A DNA stretch of 64,000 nt, from positions 257,501 to 321,500 of the forward strand of contig CAUEEP010000888.1 of NCBI GenBank assembly GCA_958450365.1. The letters run 5' to 3'. The position numbers and the translations under genes are program-made. The stretch is from Mesorhabditis belari. Taxonomy: Eukaryota; Nematoda; Chromadorea; Rhabditida; Rhabditidae. This document shows positions 11,722 to 23,000 of the stretch, piece after piece (position 1 is the stretch's first letter; every line of letters begins with the position of its first letter). A model generated the notes under the pieces. The model searched no databases, had not been told where the DNA came from, and saw only the letters and a program-made list of their open reading frames with translations.

Positions 11722-14179
11722 ATGAACTTCCCATTCACTCAATTCCGAACCACCCTCTTCACTTCACTTCACCGAAGTTTCGATCTCATTTCGGTGCTCA
11801 CGAATGGTTTACTCCTATATTTGATCGTTTTTCAAACATCGAAGTCATTTCGCTCTTATTCGATTATCCTAGCCAGGTAAATTCAAAACCACAATGGCTA
11901 ATGGGAATTCAGTGTCACCCTTACCGAACTACTATTGGGATTTACGGCTGGACTCGCTATGGCCAGGTGAATAAAGATGGTTGCAGCTTAAAATTCATTT
12001 CCAGAGTGATCCCCGTTGGTTGGGGACTCGCCTATCAATTTCATGGCTTATGCCGGAAAATCTCCCCACAATTTTGTGTCGACGTGCACTCGATCACTTT
12101 ACACTGTGTCGCCTATGCTTACTCATTGCTTCCATTATCATTTTGGTTAGCGGAAAGACGCTTTTATTTACGGAGCTTCAAATGGCCCTGATTTCTCTTA
12201 TAGCCGACTGATCGGGCTAAAAACTGGAATATAAGTGTGAAAATGTTATAAAAATGAAATTATAACAGAATTTGAGTAATCTGACACATTTTCGACTTAA
12301 TCTGCCTTCGTATAAGGCGCAACACATATCATGGGCCTCCCTGCGCTTATCAAAACCTGATTTGTTGAACTCATTCACATTCCCAAATCAAGCTCATCAA
12401 AAACGATAACTTTTGAAATGACAATACTACTCGGCTTTTCCAAAGTTTCCCCATGCTCAAATATTTTGTGAAACAAACCGGGAAAGTTGAGTCAAAAAAG
12501 CTGACATTACCTTCCAGGTACCGTTATTATGTACTCGTCAACGGCGCGCCTCGCCCGAAAACAATAGCCTTACTCTGTTTCATCTTTTACATTCCATCTT
12601 TTGTTTCAATGGTTTGTTTTGTAAAGCAAGTATGTAAAAATTTTCATGCTTAAGTCATTAAATAACCGGAATCCACTTTCAAATGCGAATGCTGGTGCCA
12701 GAGCTGGCCCATTAGGTGTAAAATTTAATAAAACAAGGCTGTTCAAAAGCTGTGAAAACCGCAAAATTTCATCAGTAACCGATTGAAAACTATAGTTTTC
12801 AGATATTGTTCGCCATTTCGACAAGTCCACCAGCTTTGGTGCGAAAAATGTTGGCGGAGCAACGGAATTCTTCACTTTTCCCCGATAATCCGAACATTGC
12901 GGCAATTGCTGGATTTGAGAGTGTTTGGCAGAAAACGTTTGTTTAGACGTAGCTATAATTGAATACGGTAACTGTATACATGGAATTTGAAAACTAGACG
13001 ATAAAAAGGTGTATTTTCAGAACCTTAGCACTGATCAGTTGGTCTGGTTTACCGATTTTCCCTGGCTATACCGCATCGATCATCTATCGGACTCGAATTT
13101 TGCGAATTCTCGAGAAAAGTGCAATGAGTGAGAAGTCAAAGGAAATACAAAAGAAATTGGTTATGGTAAAAATAAGGCATAATTTAGCAAATCTGAAATT
13201 TGTTAAGGCTTTAACGATTCAAGCGATACTTCCACTTTTCATGATGAGCCAGGCGACCGTTTATATTTGGCGGCAGTTCAAATTACCGTGAGTTTGGCAT
13301 TAATTGAACCGTTTCCTAAAAAGTGTGCTTGAAAAAAATGACCGTATTCTGTTAGGCTTAAATTTCTCATTGCCTACAAGTAAGTACTAGTAATTTCTCA
13401 TTACCTCATTACAAAGAAGCAGAATCTGTTATGACTTTAGGTTTACGGTAGCTTTTAAAAGAGAATCTTTTAGAAAATGAGAGACATAGTTTTAAATTTA
13501 GTTTTTTTTCAATTTAGCTATGGTGAATCGGCTCCTTACTTCGAGGAATGCGTCTTCTTGTCGGTGGCTATTGTAAGCTTATTTTGATTCTTGATAAGCA
13601 TGGGATCTTGATAGCATTGACCCAACCCAGCACCTTAAACTGTATTTGAAAGCCAATTCGTTCAGATCTTAATAACTTTTTGCAATCTACTATATATAAA
13701 AGAGCAGTGCCGTATACAAAACGACTGCCCTAAGGGAGTGTCGGGTTCGATTCCCGTCCGTTTCAAATTTTTTTGCTTTAAATGTTTTCATGCATGGAGT
13801 TGAAGTATGCAAATTTGAGTTGCCTCGCGGCAAAGGTATTGTTACAGAAAAACCGGTTTCGGCTGGTTTTGCCAATAAATAGAAAGAAGTTAACTAGGTT
13901 TGAAATCTGGTACATGATGAATCAGGTAATAGGTGCGGTTTCAAAATCGCTCTCACTCACAAGTTGTGAGTGACAACACAATGATTTCAGCTCAGCTCAA
14001 TCAATCCATTGATCACAATCTATTTCGTTCCGCCGTATCAAAAGAAAGTCTGTCGGATGATGCTATTACCATTTTTGCGATCAAAGAGAAAAGTGCACAA
14101 GGCGAAATATGAGCAAAATGGATCAATCTCTGGGACGCCTCCATCAACAAAAAGTTCAAAAATGGATACGATTTTTTGA
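11722..14179 (+). CDS. Srd-like serpentine chemoreceptor (9 exons)
   Basis: Predicted seven-helix chemoreceptor of 348 residues from a different family than its neighbours. Exons: 11722-11876, 11913-11966, 12005-12145, 12518-12611, 12803-12936, 13021-13165, 13208-13287, 13518-13572 and 13991-14179, 1047 nt in total. Helix 1 reads LISVLTNGLLLYLIV followed by a SYSIILAS turn. After helix 3 comes the tyrosine-rich FWYRYYVLV. The loop before helix 6 reads MSEKSKEIQKKLV and then ALTIQAILPLF. Helix 7 ends SSINPLITIYFVPPYQKKV. These are hallmarks of the Srd and related Srh/Str families. The 42-nt intron 13166-13207 is a multiple of three and could be retained. Start chosen as the first ATG after an upstream in-frame stop. 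Confidence 0.8.
13704..13768 (+). other. tRNA-derived fragment (T-arm) in an Srd intron
   Basis: Contains a perfect T-arm, CGGG-TTCGATT-CCCG, that is a canonical polymerase III B box, preceded by anticodon-arm-like sequence. No proper acceptor stem or D-arm is visible, so this is a remnant and not a functional tRNA. Confidence 0.4.
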
Positions 14180-14419
14180 AAAAATAAATCTTGAGTGATA
14201 CTCTAGATGTGTTTCTGACTATAAAGCACACAATTCCATCGTTAAACAAACCAAAAGTCATTCAAATAAACGACTACCTTTACCCCACCAATGCTGGCCA
14301 AATGAAATTCCAAATGAAATTTCGACAATGTTTTCGTGGCAAATGATAGAAAATCAGAAAATTTTATCAAATTACGAACCACTGAAACGATGGTGGTGAA
14401 AAATTTGGTCATTTCTGCA

Positions 14420-14510
14420 ATGTTCGTTCTCAAATCGATCAAGTGCTCGAGAGCATGGGTGGAATTTCAGGATCTTTTTATTGTCATTGGGGATATGGTT
14501 TTGTTGGCTG
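14420..14510 (+). pseudogene. Orphan first exon of an Srg-like chemoreceptor
   Basis: ATG-initiated exon ending VEFQDLFIVIGDMVLLAG with a G|GTAGA donor, like exon 1 of the complete genes (F-x-DL, helix, LLG). No matching exons 2-9 follow before copy C; a mariner fragment lies immediately downstream. Interpreted as a truncated paralog. Confidence 0.55.
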
Positions 14511-14613
14511 GTAGACATTTGATATCCCTTTATTATCCATTAAAATTTCCCCAGAGCAGTTTATAAAACTTGCATTTTAGATAAGATACCTCTACTTTAA
14601 CCCTTTTTATCCA

Positions 14614-14831
14614 CTAAGCTTTTCTAAAAAGTTGTGTTGTAGAAAAAGCTACCGTATCCAGGACTTTAACGATTTCAACCATGATTTCTTCTTCGAGCTT
14701 TTGTAGCTGATTGCTGTATAATAAAGAATTAACAGTTTGCTTATTTTCAAGAAGTTCCCAGTAAATGACTCCTTTGAGATCCCACCAAACTGATAGAATA
14801 AACTTCTTTTGGTGGGGGTCAGGGAGCACAT
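14614..14831 (-). mobile_element. Mariner transposase fragment
   Basis: The minus strand encodes HQKKFILSVWWDLKGVIYWE, which resembles the mariner segment around the second catalytic Asp (family pattern: SVWW-x-x-GVIYWELL). Only this part is present, so it is a relic. Confidence 0.65.
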
Positions 14832-14839
14832 TCTTGGCA

Positions 14840-15655
14840 GCTATAACTCCAGGCCCTATCCGTTGACGCTTTCTTTGAAAGTTTGCGATAAGAAAATTTT
14901 AGAAGAATCGGCCAGGAGACGGCTGAGAAAACGAAGGTGAAATTAGGTTCGGGTTAGAATTTTCCCATGTCTAGACGACACGGGTTATGGTAGAACGCAA
15001 GGCTTCAGTTCATTCTTTTGAACAATGAAAACTTACTAAGTTGGGCTACTATTACAGCTATTACGGTATATGTGAAGTTGAAGATGTGTATCATAAAATC
15101 AAATGCATACACCCCTTTCAAATAAATATAACAGCTCACTCCAGGCGCTAATGCAACCAGAATGAACAGAAGCGTCATTTTGTTCGTTTCTACTTTGTCT
15201 TTCTTCTCTGTCTTTTTTGTATTTCTATAGGCAATCTATGCCCACAAATTTCTATTTTTTATACTTGACAGATTGGTGATTGTGAATATAAAGCAGACTT
15301 TGATAGATTTTAGACGCAAGGCTCTATTTTTTACACGCCACAGTAAAATTTTCTCATTGAGCACATAAAAAACTTTCATTAAGAGTAGAACAGTCTAATC
15401 TTCAAAAGTGAGATTTTACTTTCCTAAAAAGTTCCATAAAAGTTACAATTATCATACTTTTTCTTCTACTTTCAATCATAAACTCCACGTCATCATCTCA
15501 AAAACCGACTTTCGAAAGCCTCCAATTAAAAGTACATCAAAGGATCTAAAACAAGCAGTGAAGTCTGTAGAGAATCAAATTACCGGCAAATGGCCAAGAG
15601 TGAAAAGCCAAAGAATCAGGGGATAGTCAGTCATTCAAGTAAACAAAACCATTTC
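14840..15655. other. Intergenic region upstream of receptor C
   Basis: No supported gene. A 72-residue plus-strand ORF (15408-15626) is basic and shows no domain. It lies directly upstream of receptor C and is more likely promoter or leader sequence. Confidence 0.4.
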
Positions 15656-15658
15656 ACC

Positions 15659-18600
15659 ATGTTTTCCTTTCTAACATCGATCGGCGAGCCAACGATTTGG
15701 CGGAAATTTCACGATCTCATCATTGTTTTATGCATTTTGTTTGGGTTGCTGGGTAAATTTTCAAAATTTTCACCATAAATGGAAATTATTTTAAGGCCAA
15801 TTCCTAAATTTTCAAATTGAACTTTTAGGCATCTACGCTCTACTCACTTTTATCTATCTTCAAGATTGGTCTTTTTTCGAAAATGCTCCAGATATTAGTG
15901 AAAATTTGGAGACAACTCTGGATACAATACTTGTAATAATGACGGATTGTGTAAGTTTTGACTGTAAGTTGTAGAATTTTTGAGAATTCTAGGTAACTTG
16001 CCTCAGTCTCATCACCACTTCACTTGCTGCTTACTTTGCCGCCGCAAATGATCGTTTAACGATTCCGATACGGTAACAATTTCAAAATAAATAGCTGGCC
16101 TTGTTTGAAAAAGATCTCGTGTCATAACCCGTACAAGAGGCACAATTCTTCTAGTACCAAGTAGTTAACGGTTAGTAGCAAATATTAAATCCAACAGCCC
16201 TGCCCAAATAGCCAGCTTTGCTCAACTCAGTCTCGTCTAAGCCCTACTCATCAGATCGAAGGTTCTAGGTTCACAAAGTATCAGGGTAGTCCCAGACTAG
16301 TAGTACTAGATCCAGTACTTCAGTTGGACACGACGGTCCTTTTATGGGTTGGGGCTGGGAATACAAAACATGATCAGCGCCGGAATTCGAACCCGGGATT
16401 TACCGGGCGAACGCCCTACCAATGAGCTACACGTATCCTACTGCCGCCAGGGTAAGGCCTTATGTCTTACTCTTCCAGTATACACCAACTTTACCCCATT
16501 TCACTTTCAGAATCCTGGCTTCCGCCGAGAATGTGAACAAATTTGTTTGGAGTGTTTGTTATCTGCTCACCTTTGCCTGTCGAACGGAAGGCGGCTTATT
16601 TCAGTGAGTGCCTATCTTATTTTTGTTTAACCTCAAGACTCAGATGTAGCCAAAATGTCAACTATACATTTTCCACAATTTATGGAATTGTCAAAACTTA
16701 TGACCTCATTGATATCTCACAGTATTGTCAGCTGTTGATCTCGTTGAGGTAATCCAGTAAAGAAAATGGCTAAGAATTTGGAACCACAGGGGAATTGAAC
16801 CCTCGACCTTATGCTTACCAGGCAGATGCTCTATCACTAAGCTAGCGGCGCCTTCTTTCCCCAAGAAGAAATAGGAAAGACAAGGAAGAGAAAAAAAGGA
16901 AGCAAGATAGAAGAATGCTTGCTTTCGATTTAAAAGCAAACCCTTTTTCTGTAGTGCACTTTCTCAAGCGATCCTTACAATACTCTAATTATTTTTAATA
17001 CTCTAAACTAAAATACTATACAGGGTGTCCCAAAATTATGGAGCGGATCCTGTTTTGACAGATTTATTCTTTTTTCTTACTTCTGACTAAAATTCTTTTG
17101 TATTGGCTCTTTTCGAGATGAAATCACAATTGGATTGGCGACCAGCCATGGTGCGACTCTCACAGGATGGCAAGTCGGTAATGGAGATTTCACAGCTTTT
17201 GCACGTGCCTCACTAGACAGTTTTAAAAGCAATAAAGCGCCACAAATGGGAATTGGAAAAAAGATCGATTAGGACGTGGCCGAAAGATGATTGCCAACAA
17301 TCCAATGAATCGTCGAAAGATCTTTCAAAGAATCCAAAGAAACCCGAGATCACAGAAAAACTCCACCCGAAAGATGGCTGCTGCAATTGGAATAAGCACT
17401 TCGGAAATATTAGGTTGAGGAAAAGTTCTGACTCAGCCTCGAAAAATTCAATTTTTAGGCATGAAGCATGTAATTCTAGTATAAAAAAATTCTAGAATGA
17501 GATTTATTAATCTAGAATGGGTTATACTTTGAGGAATAATTGTTGTTATTTTTGTTATTAAAGTGCGCATAAAAATCGAATCTTTCGCAGCTGAGTCAGG
17601 ACTTTTTCCTCAACCTAGTAAGCACTGGGTATTTTCGCAGGACGAAGCTGCATCGCATAAAGCTCGAGAAACGCAAGATTGGATGGCAAAGAATTTCCCT
17701 GATTGGATCACAGTTGATATAAGCATAAATCCAAGAGAATGGCCATACAACTCGCCGGATTTGAATGTTTTGGATTACAGCATTTGGTTGCAGTTCAAGG
17801 GTTGTTGCAAGCCTCACACACCAATTCAGCCTTTGAAGAAGGATTTGGAAAAAGCTTGGGACGACATTGGTATGGAGGTCATCAAAAGGCCGATGACATT
17901 CCGAGACGATTACGAAAATGTATTCAGTCTAGGAGGACACTCGAAAAATAATGTTATATTTTTGTTATGTTCAATAATTGTTAAATGATTTTTAAGGTAT
18001 CTATAAAAATTTCTTGAGAATTAACAAAAGATCAATGATCGAATTTCCGATCCCTAATTTTGGGACATCCTGTAAATTATTTTCTCAAGCCATTCTTACA
18101 ATACTCTAAATTCTTTCTATAGTACCGTTACAGTGAAACATTCATACAGTAGCACTTTCTCAACTCATCCTTTTTCGTAAAATCACAAACAATACACTCA
18201 CAAATGATTCTGATTCAAAGACTAACTTTTCCTAAAGTATTCTTGCCCCATACCGTACCTTTGCCTACAGTACTCATTTCCCTATAACCTCACACATCCC
18301 TATAACCTAAGCCTAAGCCTTCCCTCTTTTCAGCCGTTTCATGGTGCTCGCCTTTGACGGTGCCTATTTCCGTTACACTCTTAAATGGCCTCTTATCCAA
18401 CTTCTATTCCCATACATACTAAATATTGGACTGACCCACTTACGCTTGTTATCTAATCAGTTATTCAACTACGATCCATTGTACGAATTTCAAACGTTCC
18501 CATATTTTCTGATGTGTGGCCTCGACTTTGTGACAAATAGGAATATGAACAAGGTGAGGAAATTTGAATTTCGAAAGCTTTTTGGTTTTAAAAATAAAAT

Positions 18601-19240
18601 TTCAGCTCCGAAGACGCGGAAAAACGTCTAGAGGCGAGTCTCTGCTAATGCTTCAGGTTGATTGCTTCTATCTTTTTTACAAGCTTTCTTTTACAGATGA
18701 TCATGAATTCTTTTCTAAATCTGACGAATACAATATTTTGGTATTTTTTTGCGATTATCTTGAATCTCTTCTTTGGTAATAATGTGATGTTCGTGTATAA
18801 TTATGCAGTCGATTTCAATCAGGCGATGCTTTTCAATTTGGTCGCTAGGTTGGTAAATATGCCATATTTATTGCAACAAAGCTAACAAGTAGTTTAAGAT
18901 TTGATATCTTTTAAAAAACTTGAGCAAGATTTAAGACCAGATTCAAGATTTCAAATCTAGTAACTAACCTAAACCTCATCTGGAAAAATCTTACTATCAG
19001 TTGGGGTAGATTGAGTGATAGTGAGCATGACAAATCCGTTTCGTCATGCAACTAGCTGTTTAAAGATAGGGATCAACTGTTTATCTGAAATACAACCAAA
19101 TAAACAAAGCAGTCAAACAAAACTAGTATTCCAGTATCATTTGCATTCTATGTTTCCGAAAACCGAAAGAAACGCGGCCTCAAAATGGAGTGAAAGTAAA
19201 TGTGACGGCTTCGTCGATTGCTGAACGGCTGAACGGATGA
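15659..19240 (+). CDS. Srg-superfamily-like serpentine chemoreceptor, copy C (9 exons)
   Basis: Predicted seven-helix chemoreceptor of 340 residues. Exons: 15659-15752, 15829-15950, 15993-16072, 16511-16603, 16644-16748, 18334-18553, 18606-18656, 18697-18848 and 19135-19240, total 1023 nt. Segments: FHDLIIVLCILFGLLG, DISENLETTLD, AAANDRLTIPIR, IDISQYCQLLISL, RFMVLAFDGAYFRYTLK, GLDFVTNRNMNK, RGESLLMLQ and a last exon with FRKPKE. Two tRNA-like remnants and a 1.05-kb mariner relic are all intronic (introns 3 and 5). The acceptor of the last exon was chosen at 19135 because it restores the family tail; an upstream AG would end the frame early. Confidence 0.85.
16368..16440 (-). other. tRNA-like remnant in intron 3 of receptor C
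   Basis: The minus strand holds a good D-arm (TAGCTCATTGGTAGGGC) and B box (GGTTCGAAT) around a loop reading CCGGTAA. The 3' side of the anticodon stem and the variable loop are deleted, and the acceptor ends do not pair. A decayed tRNA or tRNA-derived repeat. Confidence 0.55.
16779..16852 (-). tRNA. Degenerate tRNA-Thr(GGT)-like sequence in intron 5 of receptor C
   Basis: A 74-nt cloverleaf can be drawn. The D-stem is GCTT/AGAGC-type, the anticodon loop is CTGGTAA (anticodon GGT, threonine), the T-arm is GAGGG-TTCAATT-CCCCT and the 3' end is a CCA-like tail. The acceptor stem, the anticodon stem and the T-stem each have one mismatch, and position 19 is A rather than G. Probably a pseudogene or tRNA-derived repeat; a covariance-model score would decide. 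Confidence 0.5.
17021..18072 (+). mobile_element. Tc1/mariner-superfamily relic (CAGGGTGTCCC ends) in intron 5 of receptor C
   Basis: Starts CAGGGTGTCCCAAAATTATGG and ends with a degenerate complement (...TTTTGGGACATCCTG), flanked by TA at 17019-17020 and 18073-18074. Inside, 17563-17988 encodes a transposase C-terminal half with FSQDEAASHKARETQDW and WPYNSPDLNVLDYSIW, carrying two of the catalytic acidic positions. The N-terminal part is broken by stops. Related by ends and protein to the element at 23,849-24,766. Confidence 0.85.
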
Positions 19241-20010
19241 ACCCGGCTCAAAATATCATTGAATCATTGACTGATAAAGAGTTTATTAACTTGTTTAACT
19301 TACAAATTCTTTTGGAAAAGTTTAATGTTTTGAAAATTTACGGAACTTTTACCAATTTTTAGTAGAATCGCAGTAAAAAACAACTTTTTTAACCAAAATT
19401 CAAAACTTCTTCATTCAAAAACAGCCGAATTCTAGAGTGTCACTCGATTTTTGACCTTTCATGAAGATTTTGTTGAAATTTCTATTGATATTGTTTACGA
19501 AACTTTTCCCGATTAACTAACTTTTCCCGACTTGATGAAATTTTCTACAAAAACTTGTTATTCCGCAACTTTTTGACTAAAGTTTCCGTCTTCAAAATTT
19601 GGAAAACCTCTGGAGATCAAATTCATCTCTGCTCTCTGAATTTATTCTAAAAACTTTGTATTTTTCAATCAGTTTTAGTCATAATTGAGTCCTATTTTGT
19701 CCAACTGACCAAAACCAAGCAAAATCACGCATTTCTTGGTCAATCTTTTGTTGTCAACTGATCTCCCAAAGGAATTGATGAGTTACACGCCCGTGATATA
19801 AGAAATCAGCACAAAAAGTTTCATCCAGCATACAGCCGGTATTTGAATTTGCTATTCACTCCAGCTTCACATAAATTTTCAGAAATTCTCATTTTTCACC
19901 ACTTCACTTCAAGCCAACTTCAACTTTTTTCACTCGGCACTTTGGAATTTGTTATTCTGAAGTCAATTACTTCACACTTCAATTTAAATTTTCTTTTTTT
20001 CAATCATTTC
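19241..20010. other. Intergenic region between receptors C and D
   Basis: AT-rich with no recognisable exon; presumably holds the 3' end of C and the promoter of D. Confidence 0.4.
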
Positions 20011-20016
20011 TTTTGA

Positions 20017-23000
20017 ATGCTCCTCTCCGTCAAAGAATTGAATGTATGGCGAAAATTTCACGAGCTTATTACTGTGCTTTTGATAATGTTTGGATTGATT
20101 GGTGAGCGAAGTTGTACTGTTCAAATGAATCCGGCTAAGCAGGAATTGTTAAGTACTTGATTGTTAAAATGCCCAAAATGTAATTTTCTCTCTGAGCCAG
20201 ATACTGATTCCTTGACTCATGAAGAGTCAGAACTGAAAGATAACAGATATGACATGTCAAACTTTTTCACCTTACCATTAGTTTGGAACCGGATCCTAGG
20301 CAAGATTTGCGAGTTTGGATCCTTATTCTAAAGTCTATCCGGGTTAGCCCAGGTCAGACCAAAACATTTTAGACTAGCCTAACATATTAGGTTGGTGCAT
20401 AAGTCTTTACAACCTTTTTCCAAACGTCTTTTAAAAATAATGCCGCCACTAACCAAATTTCCATTTGAACTATTGAAAAGGTTAATAGTTTCTTTGCAAT
20501 TCTTGGAAATTCAAGAAAATTCTTGAAAGTAGTTGCTTTTATGGAATTTCAAAGGCGCAAGGCGAGCACCCAAAACTGCTTCGATGCTGAAGTCGAAATT
20601 TGGACACTTTCTTCAATACAAACCTATTTTGGTGCCATAGTGAAAAAGATAGAGCTCGTTTGATTACATAAGTCTGTAAAGTTTGAACACGTTCAGCGAT
20701 TTGCTTTAAAACAGCAATTGAGAATTTTACATAAAAATGCGTTTTTACCGAGTCGAGGTGAGCTTTGAGCTTTCTCTCAAAAGCCATTTTGTAGAAACTT
20801 ATGCACCAACCTAATAGATTGGAGCCGAGATTGTACGACTCAAGTACGTGAACAAGTTTTTACTCACTTGAATCCAGTCTATTCAGGAATCTATGCCCTT
20901 CTCCAGTTCATCAACGCTCAAAACTGGTGGATCATCTCGGATAGCGTTGCGGCAGATGTCAGTGATGCTTTGAAAGAAGATATCGATCGGATTCTGATCT
21001 TTATGACCGATTGTGTAAAAGCTAAATTCAAAGCTAATATGATTTTTCTCTAGACAGTTCTGCTCAGCCTTCTCACCACACCGTTAGCCGTCTTTTTTGC
21101 AGCAACCAACGATCGGCTGTCGTTTCCGATAAGGTAAATTAACAAAAATTAACATCTGTGGCATTTTGTTGAAAAATTCTAGCGATATCGATTTCCCATC
21201 AAGTTTGAACCATTCTAGACTCCTAGCATCCGCTGAAAACGCCAACAAATTCGTCTATGCCATTGGCTGGGCGCTCACTTACTCGTGTCGACCGAAAAGC
21301 GGACCGTTTCAGTAAGATTTCTGTACTTAACTTTCCTATTTCATTCAGATGCTCACAAAATCTCATCAAAACATTTGACACAATCCAATCAATTATCAAC
21401 AAGTATAATCTGGTCGAGATCTCTCAGTGTTGCCAACTGCTCATCTCGATGAGGTGAGCTTATTACCGTAGTTGAACAGTTGAGGATCAAATGGGTACTG
21501 TAATCAGCAATAAGTCTACAATGGGAACATCACTGGTAAGCCCATACAGCAGTATACCCTGAGTTATACTACAGCTTTCGCTTAAGTTTTCTTTACCGCA
21601 TTTCTTTTCTCACAGTACCCCTTTCCTTTACAGCCCAATTTTCAGTCGTTTCACCGCCTTGGCCTTCAATGGCCTCTATTTTCGCTATACTCTCAAATGG
21701 CCGATTGCTCAACTCCTTTTCCCATATATTTTGCATATTTTCCTCACCCATTTACAGTATCTTTCAATACAATTTCTTGGCGTCAATCCCATGGAGGATT
21801 TCATGACTTTTCCCTACTTTTTGATGTGTGGCCTCGATTTTGTGACGAATCGCAAAATGAAAAGGGTAAATCTTTTGGAAGTTTCTAAAAAAACAAGTTA
21901 CTTTACTCAGAATTTTCAAATTCATTGCCGAAAAAGACAGTTTTTTGTTCACTTTTTGGAAAACTCTAGGCAGTTGCTTTTTCTCTTTGCAAATTCAACT
22001 CCCATGTGAGCAATCTGCAGTTCAAATCTCTAAAAATCATGCAAAGCAGTAATTTTTATTGTCTCTGTTCATGTGATTACAGTTTTTACATTCAATTGGA
22101 ACAAAAGAGCTATAGACTTTGATATTTTTGAAAGCTTTGAAAGCTCTAGGATTATGACACGTGATTTGGCTTTGTCGTTATAGCAAACTTGGTGCAGTGT
22201 TTTGAGTTGGAAACAATAGTAAAAACAATAAGTTCTTGTTTATGAACAATTACTCATTCTGCTGTACTTGCTAGAATGCACATATAAGATAATATAGGAA
22301 AAGTGAGATGAACCGATTCTAAAATCTTTTTTGGATCAGTTCGGTCGAATTGTACAGTGCGTTGCAAAATGATAGGACCACCGTCGATTTTTGCGATTTT
22401 TGATTTTAAATAACTAAAAATGCAAAACGATGCTTAAATTCGAATTTTATATACAAAAATACGCACAAATACCGTTTGCCAAATAATTTACTTTAAAAGG
22501 CAAAATTTTTTAAGCTTTTCTTTATTTTAGACCTGTTGCAAAATGATAGGACCACTACGTTTCTTTTTGATTTTCTACCTGTAATAATCATGTTTGTGCT
22601 TACATTTCGCTAATTTTTATTTCTTAGGAAGGTGGGGCGTGGAAAATCGCTTTCGTGGATCGAGCAGATGAAAATTTTGATTTTGAAAGGAAGAAATCGG
22701 AAGATCGCAAAAAAATGAAGCGCTCGCACCAAGTTGTCTTAAATTTCTTGAAGAATTCTTTCAAGTATGGCAAGAAAAAGTCTCCGAGACGTCATCGAAA
22801 GCTCACGGCACATGGGACGTCTGTTGTCGAATTCGGTGATGTCGCTACAGGATGTCAAGGTACAAATCGGAGCTCCCGTCCACAAAAGCACTCTTTCTCG
22901 AGCCACCAAGTGTTACATCCGTTACATCAAAAGAGCAGTCGTGAAGAAAGCACTAAAGCTGAAGCCGGCTCACAAAGAAAAAAGGATGCCTTCCTCGGGA

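Noticed and set aside
11532..12191. 219-residue continuous ORF
   Set aside because: It reads through three exons and two introns of the Srd-like gene. Only part of it is in the receptor frame, and the spliced model fits a known family.
16706..16939. 77-residue minus-strand ORF
   Set aside because: It is a reading frame through the tRNA-like remnant and flanking purine-rich sequence.
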